The notes under the pieces were generated by a model that saw only the letters and a program-made list of their open reading frames with translations, was not told the origin of the DNA and searched no databases. The position numbers and the translations under genes were made by a program. Source: Clostridiales bacterium UBA1728 (GTDB lineage Bacteria > Bacillota > Clostridia > Oscillospirales > Oscillospiraceae). Taken from it: DNA of 42,650 nt. Shown here in pieces: positions 15,676 to 22,910 of the stretch; positions within the stretch are counted from its first letter, which is position 1; each line of letters begins with the position of its first letter. The stretch spans positions 1-42,650 of the forward strand of contig DCIK01000009.1 of NCBI GenBank assembly GCA_002315975.1, given 5' to 3'.

Positions 15676-16272
15676 TCAGGCCTCCAACCCTAAAATGCGC
15701 TCGAGAACGGGGATGTCAATGCCGTCCTTGGCGGAGCAGAGCACCAGCTCGGCATCGCCGCTGTACTGGGAGACAGACTCCTTCACGGCCTGACGGGTCT
15801 CCTCGTCCACCAGATCGGACTTGTTAATCAGAACCACATCGGCACCCTTCAGCTGGAAGGGCAGCAGCTTCTCCATGGGACGGAGCAGGCGCATCCAGCG
15901 CTGGGCATCCACCAGGCAGACGGCCCGGGGAGCCATCCTGAGAGCACCGGCAAGGTTTTCCTTGATGGCCTGGGGGAAGGCAACACCGGTGGCCTCCATG
16001 ATGATCCAGTCGGGATTCAGATCCTTTTCGATGGTCTTAACGTTGGTGGGCAGCTCGCCGGCCATGGTGCAGCACACGCAGCCGCTGAACATACCCTTGA
16101 CCTCGTAGCCGGAGCCGCGAAGCACCTGATCGTCAATGCCGATCTCGCCGATCTCGTTTTCGAGGATGACGATCTTGTTAATGCCCAGATCATCGATCAT
16201 GTGGTGAGCCAGACGAAGAATAAAGCTGGTTTTCCCGGAACCGAGAAAGCCGCCGACAACAAGAAAATTCAC
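15676..16272 (-). CDS. G3E family GTPase (CobW/COG0523-like), lacking the C-terminal domain
   Basis: 198 residues from a GTG at 16272 behind AAGAGGAGG; the longer frame to 16527 lies in intergenic sequence. Walker A is GGFLGSGKTS, the G3E Glu is in ENEIGEIGID, the COG0523 metal motif appears as GCVCCTM (CxCC), and the guanine-specificity motif is NKSD. The protein stops about where the CobW C-terminal domain would begin, so it is a GTPase core only, about 100 or more residues shorter than most family members. COG0523 proteins insert or deliver zinc, cobalt or iron. It has its own promoter after a terminator, and is followed by the His/Cys-rich gene. Delivery of zinc to the UroD-type methyltransferases encoded next door is my hypothesis. 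Confidence 0.88.
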   Translation of the reverse strand: MNFLVVGGFLGSGKTSFILRLAHHMIDDLGINKIVILENEIGEIGIDDQVLRGSGYEVKGMFSGCVCCTMAGELPTNVKTIEKDLNPDWIIMEATGVAFPQAIKENLAGALRMAPRAVCLVDAQRWMRLLRPMEKLLPFQLKGADVVLINKSDLVDEETRQAVKESVSQYSGDAELVLCSAKDGIDIPVLERILGLEA

Positions 16273-16324
16273 GATAGCTCCTCCTCTTGATTCCCGGAGA
16301 GGGAATCTATGTATTGATGCTATG

Positions 16325-16353
16325 ACTATATACCTTTTTCTGCGGAAATTCAA
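16325..16353 (-). promoter_or_regulatory. Promoter of cobW-like / His-rich pair
   Basis: On the minus strand TTGAAT (16348-16353) and TATAGT (16325-16330) are 17 bases apart. The leader contains a 7-bp hairpin (16289-16295/16301-16307) just before the ribosome site, which could be an operator or RNA structure. Confidence 0.65.
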
Positions 16354-16378
16354 GGGGTATTTCCGACAAATGTTGAAA

Positions 16379-16402
16379 AATCCGGAGACCGCCCCCCGGA
16401 TT
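16379..16402 (-). terminator. Terminator between UroD-like gene 1 and the cobW-like gene
   Basis: AATCCGG and CCGGATT pair (16379-16385/16396-16402) and on the minus strand T residues follow (ATTTTTC). It separates the methyltransferase transcript from the downstream pair. Together with the promoter and the family A copy it fills the 343-base gap 16273-16615. Confidence 0.55.
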
Positions 16403-16413
16403 CCCATCTTCCG

Positions 16414-16617
16414 CCTCGCAGAGTTCGCGCCCCCGGCGCGAATAATTTCAATCATTTTCAAGCGAGCTCCGCCCGCTTGAAAATACCCGGAGGGAGCAGC
16501 TATTGCTGCTCCCCTCGCGCCGACCAAGGCGGCCCCGCCGCCGCGATAAGCGCGAGTAACTACTTTCTAATGGCAGCGGCGAAGCCGCTGCCATTAGAAA
16601 GTAAGAGCGAAGCGATT
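16414..16617 (-). repeat. Family A modular palindromic repeat (full-length copy)
   Basis: The clearest copy. In transcript order: a stop-proximal hairpin (CTTTCTAATGGCAGCGGC paired with its complement), GCGCTTATCGCGGCGG, CCGCCTTGGTCGGCGCGAGG, GGGAGCAGCAATAGCTGCTC, a TTTTCAAGCGGGCGGAGCTC hairpin, the GCGCCGGGGGCGCG hairpin and the terminal box CTCTGCGAGG. It touches the stop codon of the upstream gene. Confidence 0.85.
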
Positions 16618-17674
16618 ATTCCCCGGTGTAGCCGTAGACCTTCTTGCCGTAGACATAGGCCTCCTCGCGGATGATGGCGTTGATCTGCGTGGTAACGGGG
16701 TTGCCGCGCATACCCATGGCGGTGCCGCTGTAGCAATAGTTGCCCTCGCCGCTGTAGGTATCGATGGAGTGGCGGACGCTTTCGCGGATGAACTCGCCGT
16801 CGACCTCGGGATCGAACTCGGGGTAGTGAGGGGGCATATGAGAATCCCAGTCCCAGCTGCCGCAGAACACCATGCGGCCCTTGTACTCCTTGACCAGATT
16901 GGCAATATCATTGGTCTCCTGGGCGGGGTTGGTATACTTGACATTGAACTTCTCCATGTAGGGCAGGAACTCCTGCATCTTGCCGCAGTTGTGGAAGGTC
17001 ACGGGCATACCCCGCTCCATGGCGCGGGAGGCCAGACGGGTGTAGACGGGCAGGAAGATGTCCTCATAGATTTCGGGGGAGAAGAAGGGCGTCTGCTTGG
17101 CGCAGGTGTCATCGCCGATGTCGAAGAGATCAAAGTCGTAGTTGTCGAAGATCACATTCATGGCGGGCAGGTAGCTTTCCTCCAGCATGGCGTTGAAGAG
17201 CTCCTTGACCTCGTCGGGGTCGGTGTAGAGGGCGCAGAGGGCACCCTCAAAGCCCATGAAGGCCACCAGCTGCTGGAACATACCGTTGTGGGAGGGGCAG
17301 CCGATGATGATGCCGGTCTCGGCGCGGTTTACATTGAGAGCCTGAATGTCTTCTTCGGCCTTGCGCTTCCAGTCATACTCCTTGTGCTTGGGGAACTTGA
17401 GCACCTTGCGCCAGTCGGCAATGTCGTGGAGCAGAATTTTGGTGCTGTCGGGCATGGTGCCGCCGTTGGCCTCGTTGCTGGTGGCGTAAACCACGCCCCA
17501 GGCGTCCTTGCCGCCGTTGATGCGGCGGTTCTCGTCCCACATATCCACAAACATGGACTTGGTGGCGCACTCGCCCTTGTAGTCTGAGCCCATCAGAGAG
17601 TACCAGGGCACATAATAGGGCTTCTCGCCCCGAGCCATCATTAAAAGGTTTTCCTTTGCACTGACATGAGCCAT
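16616..17674 (-). CDS. UroD-family (MtaA/MtbA-like) methyltransferase, paralogue 1
   Basis: 352 residues from the ATG at 17674 (AAGGAGG upstream); the longer frame to 17863 reads repeat sequence. The uroporphyrinogen decarboxylase fold is used by zinc-dependent methyltransferases that move methyl groups between corrinoid proteins and a substrate or coenzyme. Here FHNCGK gives the His-x-Cys zinc pair and a Cys 84 residues later (GNYCYSG) can be the third ligand, close to the spacing in MtbA. The N-terminus lacks the RRQAGRYLPEY-type motif of haem-pathway HemE. DDTCAKQTPFFSPEIYEDIF is shared by all four paralogues. Substrate unknown; the corrinoid gene at 22911 is the likely partner. Confidence 0.85.
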   Translation of the reverse strand: MAHVSAKENLLMMARGEKPYYVPWYSLMGSDYKGECATKSMFVDMWDENRRINGGKDAWGVVYATSNEANGGTMPDSTKILLHDIADWRKVLKFPKHKEYDWKRKAEEDIQALNVNRAETGIIIGCPSHNGMFQQLVAFMGFEGALCALYTDPDEVKELFNAMLEESYLPAMNVIFDNYDFDLFDIGDDTCAKQTPFFSPEIYEDIFLPVYTRLASRAMERGMPVTFHNCGKMQEFLPYMEKFNVKYTNPAQETNDIANLVKEYKGRMVFCGSWDWDSHMPPHYPEFDPEVDGEFIRESVRHSIDTYSGEGNYCYSGTAMGMRGNPVTTQINAIIREEAYVYGKKVYGYTGE

Positions 17675-17700
17675 AAGTCGTTCCTCCTTATTTTTTGAAG

Positions 17701-17997
17701 TCTCGCAGAGTTCGCGCCCCCCGGCGCGATTAAAATCATTTTCATATGAGCTCCGCCCATATGAAAATACCCTGAGGCGCGCTCTATTGGCGCGCCCTCG
17801 CGCCGTCGTCGTCACAAGCTCCATATCGCTCACCCCTGCCCTTGCGGTCAGGGGTTCGTTCATTTCGCTGCTCCTCCTCTCCCGTTATGTGCTTGCACAT
17901 AACGGGGACCCGGCCTCGCCGCCGCGATCAGCGCGAGTATCTCGATAGGGACGGCGGCAAAGCCGCCATCCCTATCGAAGCGCGAAAGCGCTGATTA
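17701..17997 (-). repeat. Family A repeat interrupted by about 105 bases
   Basis: Outer modules are intact (stop-proximal hairpin with GATAGGGACGGCGGC, the ATATGGGCGGAGCTCATATG hairpin, terminal box). The central module is split between about 17812 and 17915 by unrelated sequence that itself contains hairpins (CCCCTGCCCTTGCGGTCAGG and CGTTATGTGCTTGCACATAA). It fills nearly the whole 320-base gap 17675-17994; no gene is seen. Confidence 0.7.
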
Positions 17998-19029
17998 TTC
18001 CCCGGTGTAGCCGTAGACCTTCTTGCCGTACCAGTGGGCCTCGTCGCGGATGACCTTCTGGATGTCGCCGACCACCTTGTCGTCACGGGTGCCCAGAGCG
18101 CCGCCGCAGAAGCCGTAGGCGCCGCCCCTGCAGTTCTTGTCGATGCTTTCGCGAACGCCCTGACGGATGTATTCCTCGTCCCACTTGGGGTACTCGGGCG
18201 GCATATGGGGCGCCCAGTCCCAGCCGCCGACAAAGGATATCTTGCCCTTGTACTGCTCCTTAAGCGCCATGATGTCGTTGCTCTCCTGGGTGGGCTCCAC
18301 GATCTCCACGCCGAAGTCGATCATGAAGGGAATGAACTCGTCGATCTTGCCGCAGTTGTGGAAGATTACGGGAATATCGCGCTTTGTGGCGCAGTCGGTG
18401 AGACGGTGATAGATGGGCAGGAAGATATCCTTGTAGACCTCGGGGGAGAAGAAGGGTGTCTCCTTGGCGCAGGTATCATCGAGCACGTACCAGAGATCGG
18501 GCTTGTAAACGTCGAGGGTCTTTTCAAAGTAGGGCTCCAGATGGTCGACCATGGCGTTCAGGCAGGCCTTGACCTCGTCGGGATCGGTATAGAGAGCGCA
18601 GAGTCCGCCCTCAAAGCCCATCATGGCCACCAGCTCCTGGAAGGGCATAAAGCCGGGGCCGCACTTCAGCGCGGTCTTGCTGCGGTCAATCTTCTGCCGC
18701 ACCAGACCCTCGTTGTAGCACTTTTCAAAGTCGATATCGTTGGCCTTGGGGAACTGGATGACCTTGGACCAGTCGGCAATGTCCTCAAGCATGATGTAGC
18801 CGGTGTCGGGCATGGAGGCGGCAACGCCCGTGGAGGGAGCCTTGGAGGGCACACCCCAGATATCCTTGGGTGCGCCGGGACCGCCCTGACCGAAAATGGG
18901 AGGGGACATCATAGCATCTGCGCATTCATCCAGATAGGGATTGCCCATCATGGTGTATACGGGGACGAAATCGGGCTGTCCGCCGTGACGGAGCTTCATA
19001 AAGTTCTCTTTCGCTGTGACCTTAGCCAT
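17995..19029 (-). CDS. UroD-family (MtaA/MtbA-like) methyltransferase, paralogue 2
   Basis: 344 residues, start with AGGAGG 9 bases upstream. Same architecture as its neighbours: N-terminal KENFMKLRHGG, a central DDTCAKETPFFSPEVYKDIF segment, the FHNCGK zinc pair, GGWDW, and the shared ending YGKKVYGYTGE. A Cys 82 residues after the HNC Cys (YGFCGG) can complete a three-ligand zinc site. A strong hairpin terminator (19135-19165) and an AT-rich stretch precede it, so it may be transcribed separately from paralogues 3 and 4. The methyl donor or acceptor is unknown. A role in demethylating a plant-derived methoxy or methylamine compound is possible but only a guess from the family. Confidence 0.85.
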   Translation of the reverse strand: MAKVTAKENFMKLRHGGQPDFVPVYTMMGNPYLDECADAMMSPPIFGQGGPGAPKDIWGVPSKAPSTGVAASMPDTGYIMLEDIADWSKVIQFPKANDIDFEKCYNEGLVRQKIDRSKTALKCGPGFMPFQELVAMMGFEGGLCALYTDPDEVKACLNAMVDHLEPYFEKTLDVYKPDLWYVLDDTCAKETPFFSPEVYKDIFLPIYHRLTDCATKRDIPVIFHNCGKIDEFIPFMIDFGVEIVEPTQESNDIMALKEQYKGKISFVGGWDWAPHMPPEYPKWDEEYIRQGVRESIDKNCRGGAYGFCGGALGTRDDKVVGDIQKVIRDEAHWYGKKVYGYTGE

Positions 19030-19134
19030 AGTTGCGGCCTCCTATAAATTAATGTAATTTTGATGCGGAAATTCTATGCATTAAAGATATAACAATCCCT
19101 GCCAAAACACAAACAACTCTTTTCTCGGAAAACA

Positions 19135-19165
19135 AATAATCCACAACCGAAGGTTGTGGATTATT
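19135..19165. terminator. Bidirectional hairpin between UroD-like genes 3 and 2
   Basis: Thirteen-bp perfect stem (19135-19147/19153-19165) with a five-base CGAAG/CTTCG loop and T-rich sequence on either side. It lies between paralogues 3 and 2 and probably ends transcripts from paralogue 3. Confidence 0.7.
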
Positions 19166-19168
19166 TTA

Positions 19169-19310
19169 CCTCGCAGAGTTTGCGCCTTCAGCGCAAAAAA
19201 TCATTTTCATATGAGCTCCGCCCATATGAAAATACCCTGAGGGAGCAGCAGGAGTATCTCGATTGAGACGGCGGCAAAGCCGCCATCCCTATCGAAGCGC
19301 GGAAGCCGTT
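19169..19310 (-). repeat. Family A repeat with central module deleted
   Basis: It carries the stop-proximal hairpin, the ATATGGGCGGAGCTCATATG hairpin and the terminal box. The GGCGCGAGG and CCGCCTTGG modules present in other copies are missing, showing that modules are lost independently. Confidence 0.75.
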
Positions 19311-20340
19311 AGTCGGTATAGCCGTAGACCTTGCGGCCGTAGGTGTGCACCTCGTCGCGCATGACTTCGGTGACATGATTGACCTCGGTGTCGCCGCGGA
19401 CGCCCACGGGGAAGCCGGCGAAGGCATAAGCGCCGCCGACGCTCCACTTGTCGATGGTGTCGCGGATGTCCTGACGGAAGGCTTCCTCATCCCAGTTGTT
19501 GGGATAGCCTTCGGGAATGTGCTGGCCCCAGCCCCAGCCGCCGGCGAAGGAAATCTTGCCCTTGAACTGCTCCTTGAGGGCGTTCAGGTCGTTGATTTCC
19601 TGGGCGGGCTCGGTGAGCTCCACGCCGAAGTCGATCATGAAGGGGATGAACTCGCCGATCTTGCCGCAGTTGTGGAACAGCACGGGGATGTCGCGCTTCT
19701 GGGCAGAAGCAGCCAGACGCTTGTAGATGGGCAGGAACACATCCTCGTAGATGGCGGGGGAGAAGAAGGGCGTGGTGGCGGCGCAGGTATCGTCAGTGAG
19801 AGACCACCAGTCGGGCTTGAACACGTCGGCCATGGGCTCAAAGAAGGGCTCCAGATGATCGACCATGGCGTTGAGCAGAGCCTTGCACTCCTCGGGATCG
19901 GTGTAGAGAGCGGTCAGAGCGCCTTCAAAGCCCATGAAGCCCACCAGCTGCTGGAAGGGCCCCAGGTTCGGGCCGATCTTCAGGCAGGACTGGCTGCGGT
20001 CAACGCGCTTGAGGGTCTCCTGATAGACCTTCTCCAGATCCACATCGTTGGCCTTGGGGAACTGCACGACCTTGGACCAGTCGGAGATGTCCTCAAGCAT
20101 GACGATGCGGCTGTCGGGCATGGTGGAGGCCACGCCTTCGGAAGCGGCAGCGTAGGGAACACCCCACATATCCTTGCCGCCGTCCTGGAACTGGGTGGAG
20201 TTGTAGAGAGGAAGCATGGCGCTGGCAACGGCGGATTCGCCCTTGTAGGGAGCGCCCATGATGCTGTAGAAGGGGACGTACTCGGGAGTTCCGCCGTGGC
20301 GGAGCTTCAGAAAGTTTTCTTTCGGTGTGATCTTAGCCAT
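19309..20340 (-). CDS. UroD-family methyltransferase-like protein, paralogue 3
   Basis: 343 residues from the ATG at 20340 (GGAGG upstream); the longer frame to 20514 is repeat sequence. It shares KENFLKLRHGG, SDWSKVVQFPKANDVD, DDTCAATTPFFSPAIYEDVF and FHNCGK with the other paralogues. At the position of the third zinc ligand it has Ala (AYAFAGFP) where paralogues 1 and 2 have Cys. If the pairing is right, the zinc site has changed or another residue replaces the ligand, so it may have another substrate or a non-catalytic role. Its C-terminus (YGYTD) lacks the last Gly-Glu of the others. It is likely cotranscribed with paralogue 4. Confidence 0.83.
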   Translation of the reverse strand: MAKITPKENFLKLRHGGTPEYVPFYSIMGAPYKGESAVASAMLPLYNSTQFQDGGKDMWGVPYAAASEGVASTMPDSRIVMLEDISDWSKVVQFPKANDVDLEKVYQETLKRVDRSQSCLKIGPNLGPFQQLVGFMGFEGALTALYTDPEECKALLNAMVDHLEPFFEPMADVFKPDWWSLTDDTCAATTPFFSPAIYEDVFLPIYKRLAASAQKRDIPVLFHNCGKIGEFIPFMIDFGVELTEPAQEINDLNALKEQFKGKISFAGGWGWGQHIPEGYPNNWDEEAFRQDIRDTIDKWSVGGAYAFAGFPVGVRGDTEVNHVTEVMRDEVHTYGRKVYGYTD

Positions 20341-20380
20341 TGTGATTTCCTCCATTTTAAAAAAAGTTGTTGCTGAATTA

Positions 20381-20537
20381 AATCTGTTTTTTCCCGAGCT
20401 CTGCCCGGGAAAAAACACCCTGAGGGAGCAGCTATTGCTGCTCCCCTCGCGCCGACCAAGGCGGCTCCGCCGCCGCGATAAGCGCGAGTATCTCGATTGA
20501 GATGGCGGAGCCATCTCAATCGAAGAGCGAAGCGATT
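20381..20537 (-). repeat. Family A repeat lacking the terminal box
   Basis: The stop-proximal hairpin (GATTGAGATGGC paired with its complement), GCGCTTATCGCGGCGG, GGGAGCAGCAATAGCTGCTC and TTTTTTCCCGGGCAGAGCTC modules are present. The CTCTGCGAGG box is absent. Confidence 0.75.
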
Positions 20538-21561
20538 ATTCGCCCGTATACCCGTAAATCTTTCTGCCGTACCAGTGGCACTCGTCCCGGAGAATCCACT
20601 TGATCTGCTCGCAGACGGGGTCGCCGGGGTAGGAGATGGGCCACACGATGATGCCGAAGGCACCGCCGGGGGCATATTTGTCCATGGAATCGCGGACGGT
20701 CTGGCGCATTTCCTCCTCATCGAAGTTGGGGTAGTCCAGAGGCACGACCCTGTTCCAGTCCCAGCCGCCGATGAAGCTCATCTTGTTCTTGTACTTATCC
20801 TTGAGCATGAGAATGTCGTTGGAAAGCTGAGTGGGCTCCAGAATGCTCACGCCGAAGTCCAGCATGAAGTCGCAGAACTCCTCCACCTTGCCGCAGTTGT
20901 GGAAGATTACGGGGATACCCCGGTCGGTGGCGGGCTTGGCCATGCGCTTGTAGATGGGCAGGAAGATGTCCTTGTAGATTTCGGGGGAGAAGAAGGGCGT
21001 CTCCTGGGCGCAGGTATCGTCCAGCATATACCAGAGGTCGGGCTTATAATAGTCCAGCGTTTTTTCAAAGTAGGGCTCGATCACATCTACCATGGCGTTG
21101 AGCATGGCCTTGACCTCTTCGGGGTCGGTGTAGAGAGCCATCAGACCGCCGGCAAAGCCCATCATGGCCACCAGCTCCTGGAAGGGCATAAAGCCGGGGC
21201 CGCACTTGACCGCGGACTGGGTCCGGTCGATCTTCATGCGGGCAAGACCGTCGTTATAGGCCTTTTCCCAGTCAAATTCGCTGGGCGTGGGGAACTTCAG
21301 CACCTTGGACCAGTCGCAGATGTCCTCAAGCATGATGGCGCCGGTATCGGGCATGGCAGCGGCCACACCGGTGGAGGGGGCCTTCTGGGGCACACCCCAG
21401 GCATCTACGCCGGGAGTCCGGGGGAAAATGGGCGGCGACATCATCACGTCGGCAGCCTCGCCCAGATAGGGCTCACCCATCATCGTGTAGTAGGGGACAT
21501 AGTCGGGGTGCCCGCCGTCGACGAGCTTCATAAAGTTCTCTTTCGGGGTAACCTTTGCCAT
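20536..21561 (-). CDS. UroD-family methyltransferase-like protein, paralogue 4
   Basis: 341 residues from the ATG at 21561 (AAGGAGG upstream); the longer frame to 21624 enters the promoter. It is the first gene of the methyltransferase cluster and is divergent from a LysR regulator. It has KENFMKLVDGG, MMSPPIF as in paralogue 2, DDTCAQETPFFSPEIYKDIF and FHNCGK. The third zinc-ligand position is Ile (FGIIVWP), and the region around it (WPISYPGD) differs from the other three. It also lacks the His of the WDWxPHMPP segment (WDWNRVVP). It is thus the most diverged at the active site. Function is unassigned beyond the family. Confidence 0.83.
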   Translation of the reverse strand: MAKVTPKENFMKLVDGGHPDYVPYYTMMGEPYLGEAADVMMSPPIFPRTPGVDAWGVPQKAPSTGVAAAMPDTGAIMLEDICDWSKVLKFPTPSEFDWEKAYNDGLARMKIDRTQSAVKCGPGFMPFQELVAMMGFAGGLMALYTDPEEVKAMLNAMVDVIEPYFEKTLDYYKPDLWYMLDDTCAQETPFFSPEIYKDIFLPIYKRMAKPATDRGIPVIFHNCGKVEEFCDFMLDFGVSILEPTQLSNDILMLKDKYKNKMSFIGGWDWNRVVPLDYPNFDEEEMRQTVRDSMDKYAPGGAFGIIVWPISYPGDPVCEQIKWILRDECHWYGRKIYGYTGE

Positions 21562-21633
21562 AACCGTTTTCCTCCTTAATTTTGTGGGAGCATCTTTTGT
21601 CCGACACTTCAAGGAATAAATCAATGCATCTAA

Positions 21634-21661
21634 ATTATAACAGCTACGGGAAAAAGTACAA
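21634..21661 (-). promoter_or_regulatory. Promoter of the UroD-like cluster
   Basis: On the minus strand TTGTAC (21656-21661) and a consensus TATAAT (21634-21639) are 16 bases apart, upstream of the paralogue 4 start. The weak -35 box fits an activator-dependent promoter, and a LysR gene is divergent. Confidence 0.6.
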
Positions 21662-21722
21662 ACAGCTTTTGATTGTTACTCACAATAAAAAGTTGTGGAA
21701 TACAGAGAAAGCCAAAAATATG

Positions 21723-21751
21723 TTGCAGAATACGCGACAGTATGCTATATT
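21723..21751 (+). promoter_or_regulatory. Promoter of the LysR-type regulator gene 1
   Basis: TTGCAG (21723-21728) and TATATT (21746-21751) are 17 bases apart, 40 bases before the start codon. The two divergent promoters lie about 60 bases apart, so one regulator-binding site could serve both. Confidence 0.65.
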
Positions 21752-21791
21752 GTCCGCAGAGAAAAGACAGAAAGAGGAGTGGGGCGAACAG

Positions 21792-22658
21792 ATGAATATC
21801 AATCAGCTTCGACAGTTTTCCTGCGTAGCCGGACATAAAAGCATGACCAAAGCCTCCAAGGAGCTCTTTGTGAGCCAGCAGGCGCTGAGCAAGACCATTC
21901 AGCTCATGCAGAAGGAGATGGGCGGCGAGCTTTTTACCCGGGGGAGCCGGGGACTGGAGCTGACGGATCTGGGGGCCAAGCTGCTGACCATATCCGAATC
22001 GCTGCTGCCCCGCTACGACAGCTGCATGGAGATGATCGAGCGTCTGGCCGAGCAGAACCGCAACAAGCTTACGCTCTCCTTTGAGAACGTGTTCTACCAG
22101 TACGCCATCCCGGCGGAGCTGCTGGACGAAAAGGGCATCGCCCTCTCCATCGCCGACGGGGTGGAGAGCTGCATGGAGGCGGTGCGGAGCGGCCATGCGG
22201 ACCTGGGACTCTGCTCCCGGGTGGAGCGTATGGAGGGGCTGGAGTTCCTCCCTGTGCTGCGCGAACCCCTGAGCTTTCTCATGAACCGGAATCATCCCCT
22301 GGCCCGGAGGCCGTACCTGCTGCTCTCCGATCTGCGGGATGTGCCCCAGAACCTGCCCAGCGCCCCCTCGGTGATCGTGAGCCGCTACATAGACGCCTGC
22401 ATTGAAGAGGGCTTTTATCCCAACTTCGTAATGGAGTCCCGGGATTACGGCATACTGCTGCGCTCTCTGCGCAACAGCGACCATGTGCTGCTTTGCGGCA
22501 GCTTCGCCTTCAATCCGAAGCTGGACGAGGATCTGGTGCTGCTGCCCCTGCGCAATCCGGCGCTGCATACGGATGTGGGCTTTGTGATCCGGCAGGGCAA
22601 TGCCAACCCCCGGGCTCTCCGCTTTGCCGGAGCGGTGAGAGAGCATTACGGCGAATAG
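21792..22658 (+). CDS. LysR-type transcriptional regulator divergent from the UroD-like genes
   Basis: 288 residues from the ATG at 21792, with GAGGAG about 12 bases upstream; the longer frame to 21582 includes the promoters. The N-terminal 60 residues are a LysR winged helix (LRQFSCVAGHKSMTKASKELFVSQQALSKTI begins with LRQFSCV and has the SQQALSKTI recognition helix). The rest is a periplasmic-binding-protein-like effector domain of about 200 residues. The gene is divergent from paralogue 4 with a 230-base shared upstream region, the usual layout for a LysR protein controlling its neighbours. The effector is probably the methylated substrate or product of the cluster, which is unknown. Confidence 0.88.
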   Translation: MNINQLRQFSCVAGHKSMTKASKELFVSQQALSKTIQLMQKEMGGELFTRGSRGLELTDLGAKLLTISESLLPRYDSCMEMIERLAEQNRNKLTLSFENVFYQYAIPAELLDEKGIALSIADGVESCMEAVRSGHADLGLCSRVERMEGLEFLPVLREPLSFLMNRNHPLARRPYLLLSDLRDVPQNLPSAPSVIVSRYIDACIEEGFYPNFVMESRDYGILLRSLRNSDHVLLCGSFAFNPKLDEDLVLLPLRNPALHTDVGFVIRQGNANPRALRFAGAVREHYGE

Positions 22659-22824
22659 CAATACTGCATATTCCTCTGGGAATGAAAGCTGATAAAACCA
22701 TAAATCATGTAGAACATCTCTGTTCTCCCGGCGGTGCGGCCGATGGCGGAGCTATTGCGAAGCAAAAGGGGACGCTCTATCAGGCTCCCAATGTGCTGCT
22801 CAGGGGAGAAGAGAGGTTAAACGC

Positions 22825-22865
22825 AAAGAGGACTCTGCGAATCGTCATTTCGCAGAGTCCTCTTT
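22825..22865. terminator. Bidirectional terminator between LysR gene 1 and the corrinoid gene
   Basis: A 17-bp perfect stem (22825-22841/22849-22865) made of AAAGAGGACTCTGCGAA and its complement, with a 7-base loop. It lies between convergent genes and ends in A/T runs on both strands. The 252-base gap 22659-22910 contains nothing else I can name. Confidence 0.85.
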
Positions 22866-22910
22866 GGGAGAATGGGTGAATATTTACATACCCACTTCGC
22901 ACAATAAAGC

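Noticed and set aside
14727..15827. Plus-strand open frame coding for a very hydrophobic, Val/Leu/Met-rich protein
   Set aside because: It is the antisense of the His/Cys-rich gene: His and Glu codons read backwards give Val, Met and Leu codons. There is no ribosome site, and the minus-strand gene has coupling and a GGAGG site.
14793..16272. Hydrogenase or urease nickel maturation pair (HypB/UreG-like)
   Set aside because: The GTPase has the CxCC motif and sequence of COG0523, and no hydrogenase or urease genes are in the window.
17675..17863. N-terminal extensions of the UroD-like, CobW-like and dppD genes
   Set aside because: The extra residues translate family A repeats (for example SLRVFSYGRSSYENDF) and are shared by unrelated genes. 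The chosen starts have good ribosome sites and fit family lengths.
16616..21561. HemE (uroporphyrinogen decarboxylase of haem synthesis)
   Set aside because: Four paralogues, the FHNC zinc pair, a linked corrinoid protein and the absence of the HemE N-terminal arginine motif argue for methyltransferases.
22659..22910. Small gene after LysR gene 1
   Set aside because: Open frames here have no ribosome site and run into the terminator hairpin; the sequence is better explained as a 3' region with a bidirectional terminator.
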